Shown here piece after piece: positions 35,047 to 46,568 of a DNA stretch of 64,000 nt (positions are counted from its first letter, which is position 1; every line of letters begins with the position of its first letter). The DNA is from Fomes fomentarius (Eukaryota > Basidiomycota > Agaricomycetes > Polyporales > Polyporaceae). Location: assembly GCA_022606135.1 (NCBI GenBank), contig JABYQN010000001.1:868001-932000 (forward strand). Reading direction: 5' to 3'. The notes under the pieces were generated by a model that ran no database searches, was not told the origin of the DNA, and saw only the letters and a list, made by a program, of their open reading frames with translations. The position numbers and the translations under genes were made by a program.

Positions 35047-38000
35047 ATGTCGTCGACGTACCACCAGATACCCTCGCTGGTATATCAGAGGGATGTCCTG
35101 CCGCAGCCTATCACTGCCCTGTCGTTCGACCCCGTTTCCGACGTTCTCTGGTCTGGCACGAATTCCGGACATGTCTGCGCCAACAATACACCTCGCGGTC
35201 TGAGAAGTGTACACTATCCCGTAGGAGGCCATCTCGCGGTGAAGAAGATCCTCGCCACTGACTCTTATGTCATCGCGTGTGGTGTAGCGGGAGAGGGCAT
35301 CGGAGCTTGGGGAAAGGGTGGCGTGAACGCCTGGTACTTCAAGTGAGACATCTTGTCATTCGTGCATATAAAATACGAGGCTTGAGCTTGAACTCAGGCC
35401 CGGAAGCCAAATTACCACCTTTTCCAACAAATCTTCCAATGCATCTACCATCGCCGTTTCAACGGCGTCATCGGAGTTGTTACTTCTGAACACTCAGACT
35501 GGGTCCGTACAGCGGAGATCTCAGGTGCCCTCCATCCTTACGCATCTGCATTTCACCGCGTCACAGACGTATTTCGTCTCTGGCGATGCGGATGGTTGGA
35601 TCAGATTGCACGACCCCCGCGATGCTTCCACTCGCTCGTACGGGTCAAGCACGGTCAAGGCGCACATGAGTGGTATTCAAGGGATTGAGACCACTTCCAC
35701 GCTCTTGTATACCATTGGTCTCGGTATCCGGTAAGATGTTGTACGCTCCAGGTCGTCCCGTCGTATTGACTGGCGCCAGTCAAGGACGTCCTTACCCCGA
35801 TCCTTTGGTGAAGATCTATGACTTGCGCAATCTAAAGGCACTACCTCCGATACCATTCTCCACTGGACCTGCATTCATCACTAGGTTCTCGAATCGTCCA
35901 TCTACGCTTGCAATCACTTCCAACCAAGGTCTCGTGCAGATCGTGGACACGGCGAACCCGAGCATGAATGAATTCTACCAGGTCAGTCAACTTCTCCAGC
36001 CGGCGTAGTCATTGTAATGTTCCTCCGCCATCTACCCTGAAATTCTAGTGAACTTGGCATCTTCTCCGAGTGCCTACATACGCATGAACTGACGGGTTTT
36101 GTAGCTTGATGCGCCCTCCTATATCACGTCTGTCGCACTATCACCGAGCGCGGCATACATGGCCTTCGGGGATTCCGACGGTGCGATCCATTTACTCTCA
36201 GCTGCGGAAGAAGAGGCGATGCTGCCATTCAACGGCTTCGAGGGTAAGCCAATGGAATGGCCAGACACACCTGAGCCATTGCCAGAGGTCGACTGGACGG
36301 ACATGACGTAAGTTCCTCGTCGTTCAACGATTATTCATTCAGCTCATGCAGCGTCAGTCCTTTGAACTCGGTCGGCATGCCCCACTACAATAATCTCCTG
36401 CTTTCCTCGTGGTCAACCGACTTTATCCCAACGCCCATGTACTTTCCGCCGCCTCCAAAGATTCCGCAGCAAGTGTTGAGCGCGATCAAGGTCAATGACT
36501 CAATCGCGTACGCGACGCTGCCCAAAGAACTGAGAGGACGACGCAATGTCGTTCCGACCGCTCCTCGGAAGACTGGTGGTCGATTCAGGAGTGGCAAGCG
36601 TTACAACGACGTGGGTGTTCTCTCTTCGACACAGTGCATATACTGACGACATGGTCCTCCGCAGTCTGAGCCGGTCACGCCCACGTACGAATACAACCCG
36701 GACATCGTCCCGAAGTGCTACCGCAAGGTGGAGATTGAATACTCCAAGTTCGGCGTCGAAGATTTTGATTTCGGGTATGTTCTTCGCTCATTCGCAGCTG
36801 TGCATCAACACTGACACGTCGATGAAGATTCTACAATCGGACACCGTTTAGCGGATTGGAGACACATATTCTCAACTCGTACACGAACCCACTTGTGCAG
36901 GTCATGCACTACACGATGCCGATACGGAAACTCGCAAAGTCGCATATCACCACTGATTGTCCACGCGAACACTGTCTATTGTGCGAGCTCGGCTTTGTGA
37001 CTCGAATGCTCGAGGATGCCAGAGGGACCAACTGTCAATCAAGTAACTTCTGCAAGACCGTAGGGGTACTAGCACAAAGTAAGGACTTACGCTCATCTCT
37101 GCATGTTTCTTCTGCTAACGCATACACAGTCAACAATGCTATTGAGCTCATGGACTACGGGCGAGAAAGCGCAGAGCTGAATTACGCGCACATGATCCAG
37201 ATGTTCCATCGCTTCCTCATCGACCATCTCAGCTCCGAGGGCAACTCCTTTCCGCACAACCCCAGCCTGCTCCCTAACTCGGGTCCCGTCGATCTGCTTT
37301 CCCCAGCTCCGGCACCGATAACACAGCTTCTCGGAGTCGATGCCAAGAACATCATCATATGCACCAGCTGTCGTGCAGTACGCGAGAAGGAGAACATGAC
37401 GCACCTGATCGACCTGACGTACCCCGTGCGGAAACCTTCGAGCAACGACCTGGCGAGCGAGATGGACTTTGCGTCGATTCTGCAGAATTCGCTCCTGAGG
37501 CAGACGACGCACAAGGCGACGTGTCAGACGTGCAAGCAGTTTGCGACTTTCGAGAGCAGGAGGTCGATACGCACGCGGGACTTGCCCCCGATCTTAGCGG
37601 TGAATGCGGCGGTACATAATGAGGAGACGCATCGATTCTGGAGGGATCAGCGGAGGCAGACGTTCTTGAAGCCCAGGATTGAGCTGAGAGGACAGGTGGA
37701 AGGCATGGATGACCCCGAGACGGTGGTGTATGAGCTTAGGGCGATGGTCGCCCAGGTTGTGACGAAGGATGCGCATTCGCATCTTGTTGCTATCATCAAA
37801 GGTCAGTTCGTTGTTGCATGACTTAGGTGACACGTGATACTGACTATAGGTGCAGTGCCTGAGGCTGAGGTATCGGACCCTGAACCGTGGTTCATCTTCA
37901 ATGACTTCGCTGTGCAGAATATCACAGAGGAAGAGGCGTTGAGCATCCCTTCGGGCTGGAAGGTGAGTGCCAGACGACCCACAAATACAAATTCTGCTTA

Positions 38001-39184
38001 TGACTTCTGCATCAGGTTCCGGCCGTCTTATACTTGGAGCGCGTCGATGTGGTCCACGACTTGACTTCAGCGGGCTGCCAGACAGGATGGACAATACCAT
38101 CCTCTGCAAGGACACGAACATTGCTATGTTAGTCCAATTTATTGTCTCCCTCGTCACTCGGTCGAGGTTGCTCATGTTAACTGCCCCGTAGGAACCGCGA
38201 TTCACGTCTCATCAAGCACGAGCCATTGCGTTTCGAGGAGCTGCCCAAGCCGGGTACGCTCATCGCCATTGATGCGGAGTTCGTCTCTATGCAGCAAGAG
38301 GAAACGGAATACCGTTCGGATGGGACGAAGAAAGTCATCCGTCCTGCACGGCTCTCCCTCGCGCGCGTGTCGGTCTTGCGTGGTGATGTTCCGAAAGAGG
38401 GTGTGCCCTTCATCGACGATCACATACACACGAGCGAGATCATCGTGGACTACCTCACAGAGTTCTCTGGGATCAAGTGTGAGTCATCTTGACGGACTCC
38501 ATTCTGGGAGTAAGAACTCACAAGGATATATATGAGTAGTCGGAGACCTGGACCCCAGCTTGTCGCGATATACGCTAACACCGTTGAAGGTCGTATACAA
38601 GAAGCTTCGCCTCCTTGTCGACAGCGGATGTATCTTCATAGGACATGGTCTCTCCAAAGACTTCCGCATCATCAGTGGGTGCTGTACAGGGTCACTCGTC
38701 AAGACCACTCACAAATTACCTGATATATAGACATCTTCGTCCCGCCTGAACAGGTCATCGACACGGTAGATCTGTACTACCTCGAGAACCGCTCACGGAG
38801 GCTGTCTCTCCGCTTCCTCACGTGGTTTGTCCTTGGGGAAAACATCCAGACCGATACGCATGATTCGATCGAGGACGCGCTGTCCGCGCTCAAGTTGTAC
38901 AAAGTTCATCTGCAATTTGAAGCGGAGGGGTCGTTCGACAAGAAGCTTGATGAGCTCTATCGTGAAGGACGACAATATGTTTGTCTTTCGCATGCATGCA
39001 TGCTTCGAAACCCCTTCTGACCACACTACAGAACTTCAAACCACCAGCACCGCCTGGTGCACCTCAGAGCTCGACACCCACACCAGCATCAGGTACGGCG
39101 AGTCCCGTGCCGCAGATTGCAATAGGTCGTGGTGCCTTCCTGCATCAGGCCCCGTTCGGCGCAGGTCAGGGTCATTACCCCTGA
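35047..39184 (+). CDS. PAN2: PAN2, catalytic subunit of the PAN2-PAN3 poly(A) deadenylase
   Basis: Trims mRNA poly(A) tails in the cytoplasm together with PAN3. It starts [20 protein letters not shown]. An N-terminal WD40 propeller ([55 protein letters not shown]) is followed by the PAN3-binding linker with [11 protein letters not shown]. Next is the catalytically dead ubiquitin-hydrolase-like domain ([62 protein letters not shown] with paired cysteines). The C-terminal DEDD exonuclease has Asp-Glu in [10 protein letters not shown], Asp in [11 protein letters not shown], and His..Asp in [15 protein letters not shown]. The final Pro/Ala/Gln-rich tail ends GAGQGHYP. About 12 short introns; frame is consistent throughout. 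Family and catalytic integrity are clear. Confidence 0.95.
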
Positions 39185-39485
39185 ATGTTGTAGCCACCCC
39201 ACCATTCTTCCCGAGCACGGGACACAACAATCACGGCGGATACGGACATCACAATTGGCGGAATCGGTAGCAATGGACCAGGACGAAGGAAAAAGAGCTG
39301 TAGCAATGAACTTCCATGGATCAAACGTGTATTGAGTAGATTTCGAATGTATCGTCGCAACCGTATTGCTTTCGAATCGAATGATTCACACACTCTCTCT
39401 ACATGTAGACATTGAGTGATCGCGAGCGTGCAATAGTAGGTGTAGTAGGTGTAGTGAGTTTCATAAGGCCTGAGCCAACGAGCAG
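39185..39485. other. Convergent spacer between PAN2 and LCP5
   Basis: 3' regions of both genes. A 9-bp unit (tagtaggtg) is repeated two and a half times at 39434-39456. Nothing else seen. Confidence 0.45.
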
Positions 39486-40764
39486 CTATGAACGCCGGGC
39501 GCTTTGAGGGACGGTCCTGTTCTTCGCCGCCTTTACCTCCCTTTCAAACCTACTACGCTTCCTCTGTCTCGGACCATCCTCGCCCAAGTCATCAAACGCG
39601 TCTTCCCTGGACCTCGCTCTTGATCGCGCAAGCACACCTTCCTTCTTCCCTCTTTGCCGAAGCTCCTCGTACCCATCCCCCATGACGCCCTGTTTGCTCC
39701 TTCCAACGGACTTGAGTATGTCACCGAACTCATCATCCAATCCGACACCAGGCACACGCCCACGACGGCCAGACACGGTACCCGTCCCCCAAGCGCAATG
39801 TCCGCCTCGTCCAGAGCACGCTGGCGGGCAACCTTCTTCTTCATCACGAGACGAGTGAAGTTCTCCTCCTCGAATTGTGTCATACGCTTCAATTCGCGCG
39901 CACGTCCCGAAGACAGCGCTGGCGTAGAGCCCAAGCCGGACGTCGACTCCATGTATGGCATCGAGGGGTCGAGGTGCGCAAGGTTCGCGAGCCCGGAAGG
40001 AATGGGGGCGCGACGCGTCTTGTCTTTGGACTTGCGCGACTCGGTGTAGGGCACGGGCGCGAGCTTGGGTGGACGGTAGATGCCGTCGCGGTCGTCGCCT
40101 TGCGCGCTACCGCCATCTCCGTCTTCTGAACCAGAGTCCTGATCCAGAAGTGCTTGCGGGTTGGGGCGGAATGCAAGGGGGTCTGGATGCTCGCATGAGC
40201 GGGGGCAATGAGGATCAAAGGAGGAAGGAAACGCACCGTTGACGATATTCTTGTCTCCAGATGCACCCTCCTCTGCGATGCGAACCAGTTTGTCAATCTG
40301 ATACTTCATCCGCCCCTCAAGCACCTTCACTTTCTCCAAAACCACCCGTGCCTCGACCGTAGCATCGACGCGGTCGCCGGCGCCGGACCCGCGAGCAGGA
40401 CGGATCTTGGCACTGAACGGAGCATCTGGTGGGACGCGTTCTGCCAGCGAATGACCTATTGCGCGACGCGCGGTGATGAGGGTGAGGGACTGGAGGTAGG
40501 AGAGCAGTAGGTGGTGTTTCAACGATAGCAGAGATATTCCTTCTCGTGTGTCGAGCTCCGCCGTTGCTGTTTGCCTGCAACACGAACATGCGCTAAGCAG
40601 GATGATAGAAGTACACCGTCCTTCTGGACCTACTTTTCTCGCAAAGACTTGATGATGTCTCTTGTTGCCGACATGCTGACCCGCATTTGGTCGAGGAGGT
40701 CGCAGAAAGCCTGCACATTCTCCGTGCTAAGCGTTGTAGGCACAACTTGAGATTCTGTCGCCAT
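39486..40764 (-). CDS. LCP5: Neuroguidin/LCP5, U3 snoRNP-associated rRNA processing factor (frame broken once)
   Basis: Sas10/Utp3-C1D family protein acting in small-subunit rRNA processing in the nucleolus. It starts MATESQVVPTTLSTENVQAF. The family core reads ISLLSLKHHLLLSYLQSL and KVLEGRMKYQIDKLVRIAEE, then the conserved DPLAFRPNPQALL. The SAS10 tail has MPYMESTSGLGSTPALSSGR, FEEENFTRLVMKKKVARQR and, in the next frame, LDDEFGDILKSVGRSK and a basic end (RFEREVKAAKNR). Two introns (after SLREK and after NIVN) are clear. Between ALGG and GRRGR the frame shifts by one base at a run of five C (39786-39790 on plus): one more base restores it. No convincing intron explains the shift. It is probably a sequence error or a recent frameshift. 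About 370 residues. Confidence 0.88.
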
Positions 40765-41701
40765 CCTGGTGCACTTTGCAGCGTAAGGGCGATCAGAGAA
40801 TGAGGGGACCTGCGGGAGGGGGAGAGAGAAGGAATTTGTGAGCAAATTTTCCGATCCGGGGTAAGGAGATTAGTTAGAATCAGTTAACGGGTTTCTAAGC
40901 CGCCGCTCATGATGTTATCGAGCGTAATGCATGACATCTCAGTATTTCAGAGCCCAGTGCGTTTCATCCCACTACCACCCACGAGTCGCTGTATACTCAC
41001 CGATGAGTAGCTCAACGAGCCCTCCCAAGACGACGTGGACGAGGTGGTGGAAGCATTGTTGGGGGGGACTCGACCGAATGGGGTGTTTTATGGTCATCTG
41101 CCTGGTCTTCGAAATCAATGGTTCGCACGCACTGGCACGCGACCTCCAATATTGCCAGACTCGGCGAATGCAGGCTTTCAGTACTATAAAGCAAGAGTAG
41201 ATTTCATAGTGAACTTATCTTGATCCATGTACATGTGGCATGTGCGAGCTTCCTTCATCAGTGTCCATGACAAGATGGCGAATGCACACCGCCGTAGACA
41301 GAGGCCAAGACTCAGATGTATGAGACTCCGAGTCGAGAGCCATGTTGTAGCTGCACCAATATACAGATTTTAGTAGTCCGACCGTGACGGGCAGTGGCCG
41401 AGGGTCAGGACAAAGAACTCAGAGTGACCCGGATTAAAAGTCGGCAACCTGACTGAGCGAGCGCTCTCTTCCTGTGTCTAACGGTAGCCGTTGAAGGACT
41501 GCGCTTAACTTTTTGTAACGACGTGTGGATACACGCCCAAACGAGTAGGTAGCCGTTATATGCAAGACAGAAGTGCGATCTCGTGGGACAATAAGTAGGT
41601 CTGGGCGGTTTCGACTCTCGAACCCTTGAACATTGCGGCCATGTAGTGAGTCACGAACAATCACAGCGTATGTATGTTATAGTAGTAGCACCCTTCTGGT
41701 C
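40765..41701. other. Intergenic region, about 0.9 kb
   Basis: Holds the LCP5 promoter and the 3' flank of the oxygenase gene. A plus-strand open stretch at 41029-41223 (reading EALLGGTRPNGVFYGHLPGL) is the only gene-like segment. It has no start in a good context and no recognisable family, so it is not called. Confidence 0.4.
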
Positions 41702-43309
41702 CTACCAGCTGGGGTACTGTTTTGCGTAATGTCGTGAGCAGAAGCCGTCATCCTCAATGTCGGCGCTGTCCGAGTCTGAGTCACCTCCGGCGTCAGAATC
41801 TTTGTGGGTGCGACCATCAATCGCAATCGCCACATCAGCTCGCTTTCCGATCGGTCCTATGTGGCAAATCAAGCATATGTGGTAGTAAAGTAGTCCGATA
41901 CTGTCGCAGCTGTTGCCATAGTAGATGACTCTCGCAGATTTGAATGTGTTAGCACACGACAACTGGGTCACCATATGCACCGTGATGGAGTCCGGGTCTT
42001 CGGCGATATTACCTTCGTTACGAGCATAGTTGAGTGATTTCTCTGCGGAAGTGAGCTCGCGTCCGAGGGTTTCATAGAACATGACAACCCCGTCGTGATT
42101 CCGGTGCAAGTACTCGAGGGACGAGTCGTCACATTCGTGCCCAAACCCAATGGATTCCATCATGAAGGGGTGGTCGAAAAGCAGGGGGGTTGGGGAACCA
42201 TCAATCTCTTCCTCGTAGATGATGCGCAGGAGAGGCTGCAGCCCGTGACGTTGCAGTGCTTCGAACAGAGCAGCATCACTGCCCTTCAACCATCTCCGCA
42301 GATAGACGAGCGGATTCGGATCGGACGTAGTCCACGACTTCGGTAGCGAGTACTGGTGGCGCAGACCGAAGCCGATGGTTCCGCCATCGGGCAGAACGGC
42401 AGGGTCGGAGAGGACGGCATCAATCGCAGGAGATAGTGCTGAAGTGACCACGCTTGCAGGCTGGATGATACGCAGCCCAGCGGGCAGTGAGTCGCGGTGC
42501 ATGCGGACTTCGAGGGGTTCCGCGAAGTATAAGTTGTACGTGATAGTGACGCGGTGTCCCGATAAGACAGGAGTGACCTCGTGTTCAACGTCGTTGAAAA
42601 ACGCGACGAAAGCAACGTTTGCGGCTGCAGCCGGGTCGGACAAGATGTCGGCCGAGTCAAATGACCACTCGCGTGGCTCTTGGCGTAGAAGCAAAGCACC
42701 GCCGCGATGAGGGGTGGGGAACACGATGACGAGAGAACCGAACATATTCTCCGCACGGGGAGTGTCCTTGTGGGCCTTGAAGAACGCCCCTTGACCTAAT
42801 TGATTCCGTCAGTATCCGGGCTATCCGATTGCACCGTGTAGAGAGGCAGTCGCAGTTATACGCACCATAGACGTTGAGCTTGTAGAGCTCTGCCTTAACG
42901 GGTTTGGTCTCTTCCTCCCCAGGGAACAGGCAGGTGCGCACTACATCTATCAGTCCGGCGCGCTCCACATCGAAACCGAGCATGAAGTCTTCGACATCCA
43001 TCTTGCCGGCCTTCCGGTACGTTTCATCAAGAACGTCTTCGTCGTTACGTCCAAATGTTGCTGGCTGGCACTCTGCTGCGAGATGATCCATTTGGTCAGT
43101 GGTGGCGTTTGATAAATCAACCTTCCTAATATAGCTGTCAGCTGCTCGCCTCAGAGGATAGAAAGGGTGCTATTATACCGTGCTATCTCGCGACCATAGT
43201 AGAGAATGAACTCCCTTTGCTGCAGAGCTAGAGTGCCGCTACAGTATGGCAGCGTCTCGGTGAGGGCTGATCGCAATCGTTCAACGGAGGCGATTTCAAT
43301 GGACGACAT
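41702..43309 (-). CDS. 2-oxoglutarate/Fe(II)-dependent dioxygenase (prolyl 4-hydroxylase-like)
   Basis: Three exons: MSSIEIASVERLRSALTETL, then KVDLSNATTDQMDHLAAECQ, then from GQGAFFKAHKDTPRAENMFG. The double-stranded beta-helix core has the iron ligands His and Asp in AHKDTPR and the distal His in FFNDVEHEVTPVLSGHR. The Arg of GHRVTITYNLYF is the likely 2OG-binding residue. The spacing and the strand FGSLVIVFPTPHRGGALLL are those of the 2OG-Fe(II) oxygenase family that is strongly expanded in mushrooms. The C-terminal half (after about residue 260) is a variable extension ending in an acidic stretch (DSDAGGDSDSDSADIEDD). No signal peptide. Substrate unknown; cytosolic location assumed. Confidence 0.85.
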
Positions 43310-44308
43310 GAGATTGATAGGGTGTTGGAGTGGAGAGAAAAAAGCCGTGGTGAACTCGGGACCATGGTTGCCCGGCCCTTTAAATACGAGCGAGAAGGTC
43401 ATGCACAATCTACGGCAGATCGACCAGTCACCAGTGCCTGGCATGCCTCCGAGTCATAAGGTAAAAACACGATTCGGATGAGTGCCCATGAGTCATGACT
43501 ACATAACCGGTTTGTGGCGACTCCAACTTGACTCCAACGGATGCGTGGCGGCCGGAATAATCAATTGGTCACTCTACACCGTGTCCCTCGCGAATCGTGA
43601 TGTTCAATTGCACATCAGCTTCTTCAGCTATCCGTTTGCGGTTGCATTTGGGTGACTCACACGTACATAGCTCTGAAGCGCTGCGACAGCGTGCAAACTC
43701 CAGCATCCAAGGCGGTATTGTTCGTGTGCCTCGGAGTGAACTAGAGGTTGAGTACGGCCGAGCGGACGTGGATGGAGCCGTAGACAGGTTGACTTCGATG
43801 TGTGCACAATCTCCGAGTCATCAGGCCTCAGTGAGCAGAGTCCCCAGAGTTCAAACTACAATATCAATCAGCCAGTTCACGAGGATACGTTGTTTCAACC
43901 GGAGATTAGGACATCTGGCAGCAGTCCAAGTCCATGTCAACAGCAAAAAGCCCTGATCAAGTCGGCAAAGGTGGCAAAACAGGACACTGGCGTCTGTCAT
44001 ATTCCCTAAACAGGAAGGCGCGTTATCGAACATCCGCAGCACGATGAGATTGTCGGGATCGTCTCACTCGAATATATAATGGGGAACGCAAGATCCAATA
44101 AGCTGACATACTATCTTAGCTGCTACAGATACATCAAAACACCCAAATAAGCAGAGAGCATAAGAATATCGCTACATCACTAAGCAAATCTACCGATACA
44201 ATACTAGCGTTCGGTCATGTGCACATAAGTATCGTTACAATCATCCAGACGTCCCGACGTCCAGCTATGCTCAGACTCAGAAGTAGATGGTCATCTCGCA
44301 GAGCGCTC
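43310..44308. other. Intergenic region, about 1 kb
   Basis: Divergence from the oxygenase promoter to the 3' end of the cupredoxin gene. AT-rich near 44070-44210. Short open frames (43597-43956 and others) show no family or intron structure. Confidence 0.4.
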
Positions 44309-45562
44309 TCAAAGCAGGGCAGCCGCCGCTATGGCAAGCGCAGCGACGATGGCGCCGGCACTCTGACGGGTGGATGCGGCACCGTTGCCGTTTCCAGAGC
44401 CCGATGGAGCAGCAGCGCCCTTCGCATTGGCGAGGAAGGCATCGAAGGTGTTACCGGTAGCCGGAGGGTTGATCGCGAACACCATGCCCTGCTTGCAATG
44501 GTCGGCCTGCTTACAGTAGACCCAAATGGGCGCAGTCTAAGATACAGCATTCAGTCAGCGACGTCACCACTCTCCATGGAGAGAAAGGACGTACGTCGTT
44601 CACAGTGATGGTGAACTCAGGCAACGGAGTTGCGCCAGCGGCAACGGGAACACTGCGTCGGCGAGAAGTGTGAGAAAAGAGGAACAAGTGTAGGCATGGT
44701 CGGAGCGGCTTACAATCCAGAATCGAAGCCAGCCTGTCCGTTCGCACTGGTCTCGGCGAGTGGGGTGCAGGGGTCCGCGAAGCTGCTCTGCGTGACGGTA
44801 TGATTCTTGCTCGTGAAGCGGAATGTGATCTTGTCGCCTGCGCTAGCAGCGAGGGTGTTTGGCGAGAACTGGAGGGCACCGTTCATTCCGACAATGACAA
44901 CTGCGCCGGAGGCGGACTCCGTCGGGGCTGCGGCGGCCGTCGTGGTGGCGTAGGTGGTGGTCTGAGGGGTACCATTCACCGTGACCGTCTGAGTGACGGT
45001 GACGACGCCAGCCGCACCGGTGGTGGAGGCGGTAGTGGAGTTACCGACGGCATTAGCCTTGTACTGGTCGAATTTGTCGCCAGGGTTGATCGCGAAGACC
45101 ATTCCCTGTTGGCAATGGTTCGCCTGGCGGCAGTAGACCCAGATAGGCGTTGTGTCAGAGACGGTAAATTTGGCGACTGTGAAGTTGCTCGTCTGCTCGT
45201 CGGGGACAGGGACACTAGCACGACATGAGGGCGTGTCTCGTTGGGCAGAACAAGATACAGAACTCACAATCCAGAGTCGAAGCCATCGGGAGCCTTGACG
45301 CACGGGGCGTCAAGTGTCGATTGCGTGACGGTGTGATTCTTTTGCTTGAAGACAAACGTCACAGTGTCTCCCGGATTAGCATTCTGAGCGGGATGTCAGG
45401 CGGCGAAGTGGCGAATGGAACGACGAAGACACGCACCAGGAACTCCGGATCATACTTCAAAATACCGACGCCTCCGACAGTGACCTGGTGGTCTTCGGCA
45501 CGAGCGATCGGAATAACAAGGCCAAAGAGGCCAAGAAGGGGGAAGGTCCAAGCGAAACGCAT
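44309..45562 (-). CDS. Secreted two-domain cupredoxin (blue-copper, Ser-rich extracellular protein)
   Basis: A signal peptide (MRFAWTFPLLGLFGLVIPIARA) is followed by two plastocyanin-like domains. Domain 1: QVTVGGVGILKYDPEFL, then the copper ligand His in KQKNHTVTQS, and C-x4-H-x4-M in YCRQANHCQQGM. Domain 2: VIVGMNGALQFSPNTLAAS, His in SKNHTVTQS, and YCKQADHCKQGM. Each retains the full His, Cys, His, Met set of a type 1 copper site. A Thr/Ala-rich linker joins them. The C-terminus (after SGSGNGNGAAS) ends in a hydrophobic helix (AIVAALAIAAALL), a likely GPI-anchor signal. About five introns. Probably an extracellular or wall-bound electron-transfer protein; related genes rise in mushroom wood-decay and fruiting, but its own role is not shown. 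Confidence 0.9.
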
Positions 45563-46568
45563 TATTGGATTCGGAGTGGCGTGTAGGGGTGTGTGGCCAA
45601 AGCGTACGGCGAAGGTAGGCTGAGTGATAATGTGCGTCGAAGACGGGGACCGGCCGGCGACTAGTAAGCGTAAGGTAGGTCTAGGTTGTGGTGGTTGAGA
45701 AATTAAGTGGGTGTGGCCCGCCGCCACAGTAGCCCTATATAAGGGCGGGGACGAGACGGCGCGCGTCGGGGAACAAAAGAGGATTCTGACGCGCCTTCAT
45801 TGTCTGACGCGGTCACGTGAATTGTTATTGTTCCCCAACGTGGTAGGCGCCCGGAGGTGACTATTGTTCTGAGAAGGTTCTTGTAATCTTCCGCGCATTT
45901 TTTCTTGTGTTTGCCTAGTTTGACTTCTCTGTCTTCTCAAGCCTGAGAATTCTTCCAAAGTGTTTGTTGTAGGCCAAATGAACTCGGGTTGAGCATTTTG
46001 TGCGGACCCGGCCACGTCAAGGTCGTCGGAGTCGTACCCTCTTCAATCCGTCGGCACAGACGAACAAGACTGCCGGGGGCTTGTCATGTCTCGCAAACAA
46101 CTACTGAATCTCGATGCTCTCGATCAGTGGCCCAAGCTGTGATGACTAGACACGGTAGGCATGCCCCCATTTCTAGTCACCGTATCGCAATTTCTTTCGT
46201 AGACCTCCCTTTTTACCGGGTTTCTTTCGAAATTGAGACTCGTTTCCATGCACCGCTAGCGCCTTTTCCGTGGCTTTTCTTCGATAGAAAATGGGCCATT
46301 GGCAGGTTGCCCGCCATGTGAAGGTCAAAGTAACCACATGATTTCGGCCCTCACAGGTCGAAAGGTAGATGCACAGCCTGATGCGGTGCTACAGTCCAGA
46401 GGCGGCGCATTCATAGTACAAAAGCTATTTCTTGCCATAGCAATGTCATTGTAATCGTACAAGCGTGTCCGGTTTGCGATACATGATAGCGGAGATAAAT
46501 AGGCAAGTAGTACACAGCGTCAGACAGATTGATAATAGCAGTGCGCACAGCTGCAACCATGACAAAGT
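45563..46568. other. Intergenic region, about 1 kb
   Basis: Upstream of the cupredoxin gene (TATA at 45736) and downstream of the T5orf172 gene. Several short open frames (46411-46632 and others) lack support. Confidence 0.4.
45736..45742 (-). promoter_or_regulatory. TATA box of the cupredoxin gene
   Basis: The sequence cctatataagg is about 174 bp upstream of the cupredoxin ATG, flanked by GC-rich DNA. This is the usual form of a strong fungal promoter; the distance to the ATG would imply a leader of roughly 130-150 nt. Confidence 0.5.

Noticed and set aside
41035..41223. Small gene reading EALLGGTRPNGVFYGHLPGL
   Set aside because: Attractive peptide but no start, no family and only 60 codons; kept as unresolved.
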